NCBI RefSeq assembly: GCF_017569925.1
Contig: NZ_CP050854.1
Span: forward strand, 3,410,001 to 3,474,000
DNA length: 64,000 nucleotides
Reading direction: 5' to 3'
Source of the DNA: Brenneria izadpanahii
GTDB lineage: Bacteria; Pseudomonadota; Gammaproteobacteria; Enterobacterales; Enterobacteriaceae
Shown here: piece by piece, positions 35,488 through 45,258 of the stretch
Layout of the letters: each line of letters starts with the position of its first letter
How positions within the stretch are numbered: position 1 is the stretch's first letter
Program-made: the position numbers and the translations under genes
Notes under the pieces: generated by a model
What the model was told of the DNA's origin: nothing
What the model saw: only the letters and a program-made list of their open reading frames with translations
Databases searched by the model: none

Positions 35488-35615
35488 ATGGATGCGGCGA
35501 GAACCGGCGGCGCGCCGGACAAAAACGCCGGGACGCGTTTCTGAATAGCGCTTGCGCCGGCCCGGTAGAATGAGTCAAAAGGATGAGACGAGTATTCCAT
35601 CGCCGGCGGTTCGAA
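35488..35615. repeat. Dispersed intergenic repeat, copy 2 (degraded)
   Basis: In the 837 bp gap between the aldehyde dehydrogenase and siderophore-interacting protein genes, this stretch matches the minus strand of the repeat at 975-1105. Shared blocks in order are ATGGATGCGGCGAGA, GGACAAAAACGCC, GCTTGCGC-GGCCCG and GGATGAGACGAGTATTCC, with many substitutions and small indels in between. The rest of the gap (34969-35487 and 35616-35805) is AT-rich in part and holds nothing I recognise. Confidence 0.65.
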
Positions 35616-35805
35616 AAAGGAGGCGATATTTTTTATGATGTCGGCGTTCAGGAAATCGGCGAGCAGGATCCTTTTAACGTTTTATCTTAAAAGAATCGCG
35701 GTAAGCATCCGCCGCTTTAATCAACGGCCTTAAGCGGGTATAGAATGGCCCGGTATCAGGGCCATTCTAAAAATAATCAAGCGGCGTTTTCGGCCCTTCG
35801 CTTCG

Positions 35806-36687
35806 TCAAGATTTAGCCCAATACGCCATGAAATTAATCGCCTCACGCGGCACGCCGCGCTCGCCAATCAAATAGCGGCGCAACAGTTTTACCGCCGTCG
35901 ATTCCGCCGCCACCCAGCCATAAAATTCGCTGTTTGCGGTGGTCGCTTTATCCCACAGCAACTCGCCTTCAGCCTCTTCCCGCACCGCTTCGCGATGACC
36001 GCTTTCCGGCACCCTGACCCGCTCTTTTACCGCCTTAACCAGACATTCGCCGTGCGCCGCGCCGGCGGGGTTGCGCGCCAGCCAGATTATCTCCGCAAAA
36101 CTAAATTCGTTCAGATCCACGCAATCTCCGGTCTCCGGCACTTCAAAGAAAGCCTGTACCTGCGGCGGATTCTCCTGGCAGGCGATCAGTTCCAGGATCC
36201 CTCTGGCCGCAGGGAGCGCGGTTTCATCGGCAATAATCAACGCGTTGCGCAGCCCGGCGGGCGGCATCCACTCATAGCCGCCGCTATCTTCTTTATGCGC
36301 CGCATTCGGCGCAATGATCTGAATAGCGTCTCCCGGTGCGGCGTTAATCGCCCATGCCGAGGCCGGGCCTTCAGTACCGTGGCTGACGAACTCCACCGTC
36401 GCCTCCTGACGCTCACGATCGACATGACGCAGCGTATAAGTACGGATCACCGGGCGCTTTTCTTTCGGCAGCGACAGCGCGATTTGATACCACTGCCCTT
36501 CCTCGGGAAGCGAAGGCGGCGTGCCGTCTTCGGAAGGAAACAGCATTTTGATGCGCTGATCCGGCGCGTCGCGTTTCATTTGAGCCACTTCCGCGCCGCT
36601 AAACACCAGGCTTAGCAGCGAAGGAGAAACGGCGGTCTTGCGCGCCAGTTGCACGTTAAACAGGCGGTATCCCTGAACTCCGGCCAT
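35806..36687 (-). CDS. Siderophore-interacting protein (FAD-dependent ferric reductase)
   Basis: This 293-residue cytosolic flavoprotein of the ViuB/YqjH family reduces iron in imported ferric siderophores so that it is released. It has an N-terminal FAD-binding barrel with RTYTLRHVD and a C-terminal SIP domain (NALIIADETALPAARGIL, FYGWVAAESTAVKLLRRYL). It follows the receptor gene by 43 bp in the same direction, and fhuCDB lies just beyond, so it forms part of a hydroxamate siderophore locus. Confidence 0.92.
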   Translation of the reverse strand: MAGVQGYRLFNVQLARKTAVSPSLLSLVFSGAEVAQMKRDAPDQRIKMLFPSEDGTPPSLPEEGQWYQIALSLPKEKRPVIRTYTLRHVDRERQEATVEFVSHGTEGPASAWAINAAPGDAIQIIAPNAAHKEDSGGYEWMPPAGLRNALIIADETALPAARGILELIACQENPPQVQAFFEVPETGDCVDLNEFSFAEIIWLARNPAGAAHGECLVKAVKERVRVPESGHREAVREEAEGELLWDKATTANSEFYGWVAAESTAVKLLRRYLIGERGVPREAINFMAYWAKS

Positions 36688-36730
36688 AACCTTTCCTTAC
36701 TCTTTATTCGCGGATAAAAGCGATCGGTTA

Positions 36731-38958
36731 TCAGAATGTATAGTTAACGCTGACCGAGTAATTGCGGGGTTCGCCGTAAATAACGCCGCCCGTCAGCCCA
36801 GTGTTGTATTCACGATCAAACACATTCTTCACGTTCGCCTGCACCGATAGGTTCTTATCCACCTGGTAACGCGCGAACAGGTCAGCCAGCGGGTAGCTCC
36901 CCTGATACAAACGAACCGTATTGCCCGACGGCCCGGTCAGATCTTTAAACGTCCGGTTCTGCCAGTTGACGCCGCCGCCAACGGTCAATTGCGGCAGCAT
37001 AGGCAGGTTATAGCTGGTAAACAGTTTCAGCTGCGTTTGCGGCAGGTTGGAATTAACCCGATCGTTATTGATGTCCTTCGCCACATAACGGCTGGCGCTG
37101 AACGTCAGCATAAGGTTATCGGTGACTGCGCCATTCAGTTCAAACTCCGCGCCGCGGCTCACCACGCCTTTAGACGCATAGTAAGCATATTCCGAGCTGC
37201 CCGGCACCAGGGACGTGCCATCCTGCTGACCCAGATTTTCTTGCTCAATACGGAATACGGAGAGTGAAGCCGTCAGCCGGCCATTAAACCAGTCGGATTT
37301 AACGCCCGCCTCATAATCTTTTCCGATCACCGGTTTCAGATAGGCGCCCTGACGATCGCGGTAGGTCTGGGGCTGGAAAATGGAGGTATAGCTGACAAAC
37401 GCGGAATAGGTGTCATTAATGTCATAAACCAGACCGCCGTACGGCGTCAGGTTGTTTTTATCCATATTAGCGGTGATGCCGTTTGTGCTGTATTGCGTAT
37501 AACGCGCGCCGACAATAAGCGATAGCGGATCGGTAAGAGAGAAGCGCGCCGCCGCGTAGCCCGCTTTCTGGCGAATGGTATCATCCCCGTTAAGCGCCCA
37601 TTCCCCCAATCCGGTTCAGCCACGTTGCCGCTCCAGCCATTGGTGCTGCCTACGTCATTGGCGCTTACCGTTACAAAACGGCCATAGTAACGATTGCGCT
37701 GGCGGCTGTAATCCAACCCTACGACAAGCTCATGCTGCCGCCCCAGCAGTTCAAACGGACCTGACGCATAGGCGTCGATGGCATCCTGCGTGCGAAGGCC
37801 GTCATACCAGCCGCCATAGGCGGAATAATCATTGGTAAGAAGCCCGGTGGTTTTATCCGCGAATCCGCTTACATAAAACAGTTTGCTGTCAAAATCCGTT
37901 TCTGAGTGCGCGCCATTCAGCCGTACCTGCCAGCCGTTGTCGAAGTTGGTGGTCAAATTGGCGAAAACCTTGCGCGACAGAATATTATAATGCGTCCAAT
38001 CGGCCGCGGGGTTGGAGCTGCGATCGTAATGGGTTGGTTCGCCATTCGAGTACCAGGCCGGCAAACCGCCCCAGGTGGGATTGCCGGTGTTCCGCTCCAG
38101 GTAGCTATACCCCACATCAACCGTCGTTGAGTCCGTCAGGTCAGCCTCAATATCGCCATAGAGGAATTTTTTGCTTTGATGGTAGCGATCGAGCCAACTG
38201 TCCTTATCCTGATACCCAGCCACAAGGCGGCCGCGTAGCGAACCTGACTGATTCAGCGGCCCGGAAACATCGGCGACATAGCGCTGATCGTTCCAACTGC
38301 CGTAGCTGGCGCTTAAATTACCGGTAAAGGTTTTACTATCCGCTTTCTTACGCACCATATTGATGGAAGCGCCAGGGTTTCCGCTTCCGGTCATCAGGCC
38401 GGTGGAGCCGCGCACGATTTCAATACGATCGAAGATCGCGGCGTCATCGTCGGTATCGCCGAAGTTCCATGACGCATTTTGCGTGGTGGGAATATCATCA
38501 TAGGTATAATTGTTGATATAAAACCCACGCGAATAAAAATCGAAACGTTCGGTATCATTCTGTGATGTTGAAATACCGGCGGCGTTATGCAGTACATCGC
38601 CAATATTTTGCAGATCCTGATCTTTAATACGTTGCTTGGTGACGACACTCACCGCCTGCGGGATATCGCGCGGAGTCAGGTTAAGTTTTGTGCCGGCGCG
38701 GGTGGCCGGCACGGTATAGTCACGTTCCGGCTGGCTAACGCCGTCGGTATTGTCTCCGCCGCCGGCGCTCACCACCACCGTATCGCCATTATTACTCTGC
38801 CGAGCCTGGGAAGAGTCGGGCGCGGAGGTCGTGTCCGCTGCATGGGCGGCGGCAAGGCCCAGCGCATTCGCCACGCCCAAAGCGATAAGCGAAACAGTGA
38901 AATAGTGCTTCACTCTCTTTACGCCGGACGCCCCGCCGCTGACTTGTTTGAAAGACAT
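36731..38958 (-). pseudogene. TonB-dependent siderophore receptor, frameshifted (FhuE-like)
   Basis: Two overlapping frames make up one receptor. The first (38958 to about 37608) has a signal peptide, a plug domain (TPRDIPQAVSVVTKQRIKDQ, DRIEIVRGSTGLMTGSGNPG) and the first barrel strands. The second (from about 37607 to 36731) carries the rest of the barrel and ends correctly with SVSVNYTF. The join is at a run of five Cs (37603-37607 on the plus strand); one more C would give a continuous protein of about 743 residues (EPDWGEWALNGDD). The protein resembles coprogen/rhodotorulic-acid receptors of the FhuE type. It may be a real mutation, a phase switch or a sequencing error. GAGGAAG precedes the start and a Fur-like box lies upstream. 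Confidence 0.87.
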
Positions 38959-39088
38959 GATACTTCCTCGTTAGCATTTTGGTCTTGACGCCACAGACGA
39001 TCATCTCAGTTAAGAAATTCGGCGGATGCGTCGAAAGCGCGTTAAAAACCGATTAACAATCTTGATAGCCAAGACAATAAATACAAAT

Positions 39089-39107
39089 AATAATTACTAC
39101 CATTATC
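39089..39107. promoter_or_regulatory. Fur box upstream of the siderophore receptor
   Basis: On the minus strand the sequence GATAATGGTAGTAATTATT matches 15 of 19 positions of the Fur consensus GATAATGATAATCATTATC. It lies about 130 bp before the receptor start, so iron repression is likely. Confidence 0.65.
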
Positions 39108-39433
39108 ATGCATGATGTATTTAGTAAGCATTGTAATGATTTGGAAACAAAATATTTCCATGCAATAATTATGTAAAAGATGATCAGTTTTTTCTGTGGC
39201 CGGCGTACCCAGCGCCGTCAGCGCCGCAACATACAACGCGCCGCTATTGACGCCCTGAGCGAAGCGCCGGAATGAGTCTGTGACGGGAAGATAGCGCGAC
39301 AACCGGCGTAGGCGGGGCCGGTATCGTTGATGCCTAAGTCAGACCGCCATAGAGGGGAAAATGGTTCTTTCCCATCGCAGCCGACAGCCGTCGGCGCGAT
39401 ACGGGGCAAAAGGAACGATTGCGCCGACGCCAG

Positions 39434-41422
39434 TCAAAACGACTGACGCCTCAGCAGGTAAACAAAATAAGGCGCGCCGATAAACGTCGCCAACAGTCCG
39501 GTCGGGATCTGGTACGGGAACATCACCATCCGTCCGCACCAATCCGCCGTAATCATCAGCAGTCCGCCCAGTAACGCCGCCATCGCCATTTGCGGCATCG
39601 CGCGGCGAAAACCCAGCAACCGCGCCATATGCGGCGCCATCAGGCCGATGAAGCTCAATGGCCCGACGGTCAGCGTAGCCATCGCGGTCAACGTCGCGGC
39701 CAGCAGCAGCAGCGCCAAACGGGCCGGCGTCAGCGCCACCCCCACCGCGCGGGCGGCCACGCCGCCCAACGGCAAAATCGTCAGCCAACGACGGCACAGC
39801 GGCGTCAGAGCAATCAGCGCCGCGGCAAGCCATGCGGTACGTACCGCCTGTTGCGCGTCGACCGCGTAAGTCGAACCGGAAAGCCAGGTCAGGAGTCCGG
39901 CCATCCGCGGATCGCCGCTGGCCAGCAGCAGATACATGGCGGCCGAGAACGCCGTACTGAGCGCAATTCCGGCCAATAGCATCCGCTCGGTCGAAAAACC
40001 GCCGCGGCCAGCCGCAATCATAATAATCAACAGCGTGGCCGCGGCCCCCAGGCTGCCCGCCGGCAGCAGCCAGCCGAAGGCGTCGCCCGGCACCATAAAC
40101 AGCATGATGACCACGCCGAAAGCCGCTCCGGAACTGATGCCCAGCACTTCCGGGCTGGACATCGGATTGCCGGTCAGTTTCTGGATCAGCGTTCCCGCAA
40201 CGGCCAGCATCATCCCCGCGGCCAGCGCGGACGCCAGGCGCGGCCAACGCCACGGCAGCAGCGCATCCAGCTCGGAACCCAGACTCCAATGCCAACCCGA
40301 CGCGTTTTGGCCCAGCGTCAACGCCAGCGCGCTTCCCGCCAGCAGTATCGCCCCCGCCGCCGCATACCCGATCAGCGGCCGCCGCCTTTCCGCCGGCGCG
40401 TTATCCGCCGGCGACATGGCCGGCGGCGAGGCATTGCCGCGCAAACGCGGCAGCAGCCATAACAACAGCGGCGCGCCAATCAGCGCGGTAGCGGAGCCGG
40501 TCGGGATCTCACGCCACACCTGCGTCAACCAGATCATAATCTGGTCGGTCAGCCAGAGCAGCAACGCTCCCAGCAGCGGCGTCAGCAATATCCGCTGTAA
40601 TAAACGGCGCGCCCCGAGTATTCTCGCCATCAGCGGAGCAAACAGACCGATAAAGCCAATCACGCCCACCGCATTCACCAGCATGGCGCTGAAAATAATC
40701 GCCAGCGCCAACGCGCCCGCGCGTGCGGCATTCAACCCCAAGCCAAGGTTACGCGCCACACCGTCATCCAATCCAAGCAGCGTCAGCGGACGCAGCAGCA
40801 GCAGCGCCAACAGCGCGGCGATCAGCAACCGGGGCAACAAAAACGCCGCCGTTCCCCACCCCTGCTGGTTCAACGCGCCCGTCCCCCACAGAAAGACGCT
40901 CTGCATATCATCGGAATGAAATAACGCCAGCAGGCTGCTCAGCGCGCCGCAATATAATCCCAGCACCAGACCGGCCAAAATCAACGTCACCGGCGACATG
41001 CGTTTGCCCCAGGCGACGCCGAACACCAGCCCGCCCACGATCAGCGCGCCCAGCATCGCCGCCAGTTGCCGGGTGACCTCTCCCCCCGGCAACATCCATA
41101 GCGTAGCGACGGTCAAACCAAGCTGAGCGCCGGCGGAAACGCCCAGCGTCGCCGGCTCCGCCAACGGATTGCGCAGCACCTGCTGGAACAGCACGCCGAC
41201 CAGCCCCAACCCCGCCCCCACCAGCAGCGAAACGGCAAGGCGCGGCAGCAGGCTATAGTGGAACAACATTTGGCTAATATCGTCGATATCCGGCGCAAAA
41301 GCCCCCTGCCGCCACTGCGCCATCGGCAACTGCTGCCCCAGGTTGTAAAGCGTTAAACACAGCGCGGCGGCCAGCAGCGCCCCCAACGTCGTCAACGGAA
41401 ACATTCGCATACGTGAACTCAT
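39434..41422 (-). CDS. fhuB: Ferric hydroxamate ABC transporter permease FhuB
   Basis: FhuB is the double-length permease that moves ferric hydroxamates through the inner membrane. The 662 residues are two fused FecCD-type halves; each has about ten helices and the GxxFQxxxRNPLA-type motif (GVLFQQVLRNPLAEPATLG; GTLIQKLTGNPMSSPEVLG) and a GLxAPHxAR-type loop (FIGLMAPHMARLLG). The start at 41422 overlaps the fhuD stop by four bases (ATGA), so the longer frame from 41548 is not used. The usual neighbour fhuA is absent; the frameshifted receptor upstream in map terms takes its place. Confidence 0.93.
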   Translation of the reverse strand: MSSRMRMFPLTTLGALLAAALCLTLYNLGQQLPMAQWRQGAFAPDIDDISQMLFHYSLLPRLAVSLLVGAGLGLVGVLFQQVLRNPLAEPATLGVSAGAQLGLTVATLWMLPGGEVTRQLAAMLGALIVGGLVFGVAWGKRMSPVTLILAGLVLGLYCGALSSLLALFHSDDMQSVFLWGTGALNQQGWGTAAFLLPRLLIAALLALLLLRPLTLLGLDDGVARNLGLGLNAARAGALALAIIFSAMLVNAVGVIGFIGLFAPLMARILGARRLLQRILLTPLLGALLLWLTDQIMIWLTQVWREIPTGSATALIGAPLLLWLLPRLRGNASPPAMSPADNAPAERRRPLIGYAAAGAILLAGSALALTLGQNASGWHWSLGSELDALLPWRWPRLASALAAGMMLAVAGTLIQKLTGNPMSSPEVLGISSGAAFGVVIMLFMVPGDAFGWLLPAGSLGAAATLLIIMIAAGRGGFSTERMLLAGIALSTAFSAAMYLLLASGDPRMAGLLTWLSGSTYAVDAQQAVRTAWLAAALIALTPLCRRWLTILPLGGVAARAVGVALTPARLALLLLAATLTAMATLTVGPLSFIGLMAPHMARLLGFRRAMPQMAMAALLGGLLMITADWCGRMVMFPYQIPTGLLATFIGAPYFVYLLRRQSF

Positions 41423-42315
41423 CGGCGGCTCTCCTGCGCCTGCATCAACAAACGGCAAAAGCGCATGGCGGATAAGGTCGCGCCGTAAAACCACACCGCC
41501 GGCACCCGCCGGAGCTGATTCTGCCGAACGAACGGCAAAGCCTGCCAAAGCGGGGTGGCGCTGACGCTATCGAACACCATTTGATCATGATGTTCGAGGA
41601 GAATAGCGCGCGCGCGTTTCACCTCGGCCAGGCGCTCGATCCCCACCACCGTCGTTCCCCAGAAACTGGTTTCCTTCTGCCAGGCATTGCGGATACCCAA
41701 TTCGGTCATCACTTCCTGGAACAGGCTGTTTTGCCCTATCACCAACACATGCCGGGCATCAATCAGCGAAAACAAGAGCAGCGGTTGCTCGGTATACGCC
41801 TGTAGCTGTTGGCGCGCCCGCTGTAAAAAATCGCTGAATTGCGTCAGATGACGTTCCGCCCTATCCTCCAATCCCAGGCGCTGCGCCAGTTGCCTTATGG
41901 AGCGCTTACCGACGCTCAGCGGTTTGCCGTTACCGTCGTTGAAGTTGAACGCCATGCTGGGCGCTATCGGCTGTAATTTCTGCGGCGAGGGTCCGTAACC
42001 TTGCGCAAGCAGCAGCAGTGAAGGACGCAATTGCTGCAACAATTCCAGGTTCGGTTCGGTACGCTGACCGATGTCTATCACCGACGCCGGCAGACGGGGA
42101 GACACCACCCACTGGTTATAATTGGGAATATCCGCCACCGCCATCGGCACGACATCAAGGGCAAACAGCAGTTCCACCGTCTGCCATTCCAGGGCGGCAA
42201 TGCGGGTTAAATCCGGCGCAGCGCTGCCGCGGCAAGGCAGCGCATAGATAAATGGAGACAGCGCCAACGCCGTCAGCAGACGGCGGCGCAACGGATTGAA
42301 TGGATGTTCGCTCAT
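41419..42315 (-). CDS. fhuD: Ferric hydroxamate-binding protein FhuD
   Basis: This 298-residue periplasmic binding protein delivers ferric hydroxamate siderophores to FhuBC. It begins with a signal peptide containing an RRR pair and hydrophobic core (RRRLLTALALSPFIYALP). The FecB/FhuD fold motifs are visible (RIAALEWQTVELLFALDVVP, QWVVSPRLPASVIDIGQRTEPN, LLQQLRPSLLLL). ATG at 42315 overlaps the fhuC stop by one ATGA; the longer frame from 42612 is a shadow of fhuC. Confidence 0.93.
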   Translation of the reverse strand: MSEHPFNPLRRRLLTALALSPFIYALPCRGSAAPDLTRIAALEWQTVELLFALDVVPMAVADIPNYNQWVVSPRLPASVIDIGQRTEPNLELLQQLRPSLLLLAQGYGPSPQKLQPIAPSMAFNFNDGNGKPLSVGKRSIRQLAQRLGLEDRAERHLTQFSDFLQRARQQLQAYTEQPLLLFSLIDARHVLVIGQNSLFQEVMTELGIRNAWQKETSFWGTTVVGIERLAEVKRARAILLEHHDQMVFDSVSATPLWQALPFVRQNQLRRVPAVWFYGATLSAMRFCRLLMQAQESRR

Positions 42316-43112
42316 CAGTAGACAAAACTCACTGGCGCTCCGCCGCGCGGATGCGGCAGCGTTCCCATCGAAATGCCGTAAATCCGCTCCAGCACCGGAG
42401 CGCGCATTAACTCCAGCGGTTCGCCTTGCGCAATGACGGCGCCGGCGCGCAACGCCACCAGACGATCGCAATACCGCGCCGCCATGTTGATATCGTGCAA
42501 TACGGCGATCACCGTCAGTCCATGCTGACGGCTTAAGCGTTGGATCAAAGCCAGCACCTCCACCTGATGAGCGATATCCAGCGCCGACGTCGGCTCGTCC
42601 AACAGCAGGCAACGGCCGTTCTGCGCTACCAGCATCGCCAGCCAGGCGCGCTGCCGCTCGCCGCCGGAAAGGCTATCCACCAGGCGGCCGGCGAACGGTT
42701 TCAAACCGACCAGTTCGATGGCCTCTTCAACCCGCTGGCGATCGGCCGCGCCAAAACGCCCTAGCGCGCCATGCCACGGATAGCGCCCGACCGCGACCAG
42801 TTCACGCACCGTCATCCCTTCCGCGGCGGGTAATTGCTGCGGCAAATAGGCCACGTGGCGGGCAAACGCCTTGTTGTTCCATTGAGACAGCGGCCGATCG
42901 TTCAGCAACACCTGTCCGCCGCTTGGCGCTTGATGGCGGCCAAGAATTTTCAATAGCGTGGATTTGCCGGAACCATTATGGCCGATCAGGCCGCACACCT
43001 TCCCTTGCGGGAAGTCCAGCGATAACGGCTGCAACAGCATACGGTCCGATACGGAGAAACTCACCTCCGACAAGGAAAATCTGGCGTCGTGATGATGGTA
43101 GTTGTCCTGCAT
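42315..43112 (-). CDS. fhuC: Ferric hydroxamate ABC transporter ATPase FhuC
   Basis: This 265-residue ATP-binding subunit powers FhuB. It has Walker A (GHNGSGKST), signature (LSGGERQRAWLAMLVAQ), Walker B (CLLLDEPTSALD) and the switch histidine (VLHDIN). It is the first gene of fhuCDB, with a Fur-like box about 315 bp upstream. Confidence 0.94.
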   Translation of the reverse strand: MQDNYHHHDARFSLSEVSFSVSDRMLLQPLSLDFPQGKVCGLIGHNGSGKSTLLKILGRHQAPSGGQVLLNDRPLSQWNNKAFARHVAYLPQQLPAAEGMTVRELVAVGRYPWHGALGRFGAADRQRVEEAIELVGLKPFAGRLVDSLSGGERQRAWLAMLVAQNGRCLLLDEPTSALDIAHQVEVLALIQRLSRQHGLTVIAVLHDINMAARYCDRLVALRAGAVIAQGEPLELMRAPVLERIYGISMGTLPHPRGGAPVSFVY

Positions 43113-43427
43113 AAGTCCTATCTTTGCCGGGCCGGCGATATGCGGCCCGGTTACCCGGTTAACAACGGTAAGGTTGCCGCGGCAGCCTCTTGACGTTCAG
43201 CGCCCCAGCAACCGGCATAGCCGGTATGGCAATGGCGGCAGATAAAAACAACACAATAAAAATAATAAGCGAGATGACAAACCTTCCGGTTCTAACCCCG
43301 TCTCCCCCCCCTCACCTTCCCAGGAGCGGGAGAAACCCCGGCGTTTTTAATGCGTTAACGCCGCCCTGACAAGGATGAAGCCGGGAGGGAGTCATTAATG
43401 TTCATGTTTCGAGCTTTATCAGCAAAC

Positions 43428-43446
43428 TGAAATAATAATCATTATT
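43428..43446. promoter_or_regulatory. Fur box upstream of fhuCDB
   Basis: TGAAATAATAATCATTATT matches 14 of 19 positions of the Fur consensus, including an unbroken AATCATTAT core. It lies between fhuC and a toxin-gene remnant, placed to repress fhuCDB under iron-rich conditions. Confidence 0.6.
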
Positions 43447-43453
43447 ATAATTA

Positions 43454-43684
43454 TGTGCACTGAATAATTCGAGCGGCAGGAAAACGGCGGCGGCGCGCAT
43501 CGCCCCGGCTCTGAACGCGCAACTCTTTCATGTTGCGGTTGCGGGCGCCTGTGATCGTATCGGCGTAAGGTCGGGATAGCATCGGACTTTTTTCATGCAG
43601 TACGATAAGCGCCGCGAGTACGCAGGCCCGATCAATATCGTTTAACGTGCTGAACCAGTCAGTTCGAGAAAGCCGAAAAGGCAT
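43454..43684 (-). pseudogene. HigB/RelE-type toxin remnant
   Basis: The minus strand encodes MPFRLSRTDWFSTL, then LHEKSPMLSRPYADTITGAR and NMKELRVQSRGDARR. This is the typical first two-thirds of phage-derived Gp49-like/HigB toxins (RPYADTIKGSRHxNMKELRVQ...). The expected FYAFDPxRxAILL ending is replaced by an unrelated short tail, so the gene is broken. No antitoxin gene is present nearby. The remnant abuts the Fur box of fhuCDB. Confidence 0.65.
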
Positions 43685-43897
43685 TGCAATTTTTCGGTAA
43701 CGGTGAAATGAAGCCACCGGCATAGTGCGAACCGGGCCGCGTTCTGCAGCGATAACGCGCCGTTAACGCGCTTCAGCCTGATACGGCGAAACGTCACAAA
43801 TATTGTCAGGGAGCGTCCGGGAGTATACTGTTATCGCATTCTTTTTATCGCCGCCGCGGCGTGTTCGCCGGCGGTTGCCTGCTAAACCGAGGTTGCT

Positions 43898-44875
43898 TTG
43901 TCCAGTTATTCTCCCAGTCAGCGGCTAAGACGTTTGCGTCAGAGCCCATCGCTTCGCACACTCTTCCAGGAATCGTCGCTGAGTCTCAACGATTTGGCGC
44001 TGCCGATCTTTGTTGAAGAAGAGATTGATGAGTACAAAACCATTCAGGCAATGCCTGGCGTGATGCGCATTCCGGAAAAGCGTCTGGCGTTTGAAATCGA
44101 GCGTATCGCGCAGGCCGGCATCCGCGCGGTGATGACCTTTGGTATTTCTCACCATACCGATGATGAAGGCAGCGACACCTGGCAGGAGAACGGTCTGGTG
44201 TCGCGCATGTCCCGCATCTGTAAAGATGCCGTGCCGGAAATGATTGTGATGTCCGATACCTGTTTTTGCGAATACACCAGCCACGGACACTGCGGCGTGC
44301 TGCATGACCAGGTGGTGGACAACGATGCGACGCTGGTTAATCTGGGCCGGCAGGCGGTTGCCGCCGCGCGCGCCGGCGCTGATTTTATCGCGCCCTCCGC
44401 CGCGATGGACGGCCAGGTGGCGGCGATTCGCAAAGCGCTGGATGAGGCCGGGTTCGCCGATACGGCGATCATGTCCTACTCCACCAAGTTCGCCTCTTCC
44501 TTCTATGGTCCGTTCCGTGAAGCGGCCGGCACTTCGCTGAAAGGCGATCGTAAAACCTACCAGATGAACCCGATGAACCGCCGCGAGGCTATCCGCGAAT
44601 CGCTGATCGATCAGGCCGAAGGCGCCGATGCGCTGATGGTTAAACCTGCCGGAGCCTATCTGGATATTCTTCGCGACGTGCGCGAACGCACCGAACTGCC
44701 CCTGGCCGCCTATCAGGTGAGCGGCGAGTATGCGATGATCAAATTCGCCGCCCAGGCCGGCGCAATCAGCGAACGCGACGTGGCGCTGGAAAGCCTGGGC
44801 GCCATCAAGCGTGCCGGAGCCGATCTGATTTTCAGCTATTTTGCGCTCGATCTGGCGGAAAAAAAGCTGCTGTAA
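43898..44875 (+). CDS. hemB: Delta-aminolevulinic acid dehydratase (porphobilinogen synthase)
   Basis: HemB joins two 5-aminolevulinate molecules into porphobilinogen in heme synthesis. The 325 residues include the zinc cysteines C122, C124 and C132 ([16 protein letters not shown]) and the two active-site lysines K197 ([15 protein letters not shown]) and K249 ([10 protein letters not shown]). Translation starts at TTG 43898 with GAGG 5 bases upstream; no ATG or GTG gives the family N-terminus. It stands alone in its orientation between iron uptake and a two-component system. Confidence 0.95.
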   Translation: MSSYSPSQRLRRLRQSPSLRTLFQESSLSLNDLALPIFVEEEIDEYKTIQAMPGVMRIPEKRLAFEIERIAQAGIRAVMTFGISHHTDDEGSDTWQENGLVSRMSRICKDAVPEMIVMSDTCFCEYTSHGHCGVLHDQVVDNDATLVNLGRQAVAAARAGADFIAPSAAMDGQVAAIRKALDEAGFADTAIMSYSTKFASSFYGPFREAAGTSLKGDRKTYQMNPMNRREAIRESLIDQAEGADALMVKPAGAYLDILRDVRERTELPLAAYQVSGEYAMIKFAAQAGAISERDVALESLGAIKRAGADLIFSYFALDLAEKKLL

Positions 44876-44898
44876 GTCAGCCCCGCCCCTTCCCAGAG

Positions 44899-45014
44899 CT
44901 GTCTCTTAGTCACATTTTTAATGCGGACGCAGAGACGGCTTCGCGCGGCGGAAATTACGCCGCGTAAACGCCCCCCTCCCGTCACACCCCCTACCTTTGT
45001 CTATACAGAGACAG
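44899..45014. mobile_element. Putative miniature inverted-repeat element with IS50-like ends
   Basis: CTGTCTCTTAGTCACATTT (44899-44917) resembles the Tn5 mosaic end CTGTCTCTTATACACATCT at 16 of 19 positions. The opposite end, read inward on the minus strand, is CTGTCTCTGTATAGACAAAG (ends at 45014). The 116 bp between hold no gene. I see no 9-bp target duplication. It lies between hemB and the response-regulator promoter. Confidence 0.4.
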
Positions 45015-45149
45015 TCCTTGGCAAAGGATAAAACCCATTTTTTAATGCATTAGCACCGCCTCCCCCGCCAATTGGGAAAGTCAGAAAGAAGACATCCGCG
45101 CCGGCTAATGGCCCGCCGGGGGCTTTTTCTCCGCGGCTTGCGCCGTTTT

Positions 45150-45176
45150 CTGACAGAAATGTCAGGTAAATGTCAG
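45150..45176. promoter_or_regulatory. Operator, site B (before the response-regulator gene)
   Basis: CTGACAGAAATGTCAG (45150-45165) is followed by a further TGTCAG at 45171-45176. A TACACT at 45199-45204 could be the -10, which would put the operator over and upstream of the -35. The same 16-mer recurs at 47442-47457. This fits autoregulation by the adjacent response regulator. Confidence 0.65.
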
Positions 45177-45258
45177 CCTGCTGTTAGTAATTAGCGGCTA
45201 CACTGGTAAAAAACGTGGATGACGGCCGGGGAGAGCCTGACGACGGAGATAAAACGAC

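Noticed and set aside
39042..39302. 86-codon frame upstream of the siderophore receptor
   Set aside because: It runs through the AT-rich Fur box region; only its first ~40 codons look coding-like and match nothing I know.
39339..40295. 318-codon frame overlapping fhuB out of phase
   Set aside because: Same strand but wrong frame; the FhuB frame carries both FecCD halves.
44890..45023. Target-site duplication around the IS50-like element
   Set aside because: The nine bases on each side (44890-44898 and 45015-45023) do not match.
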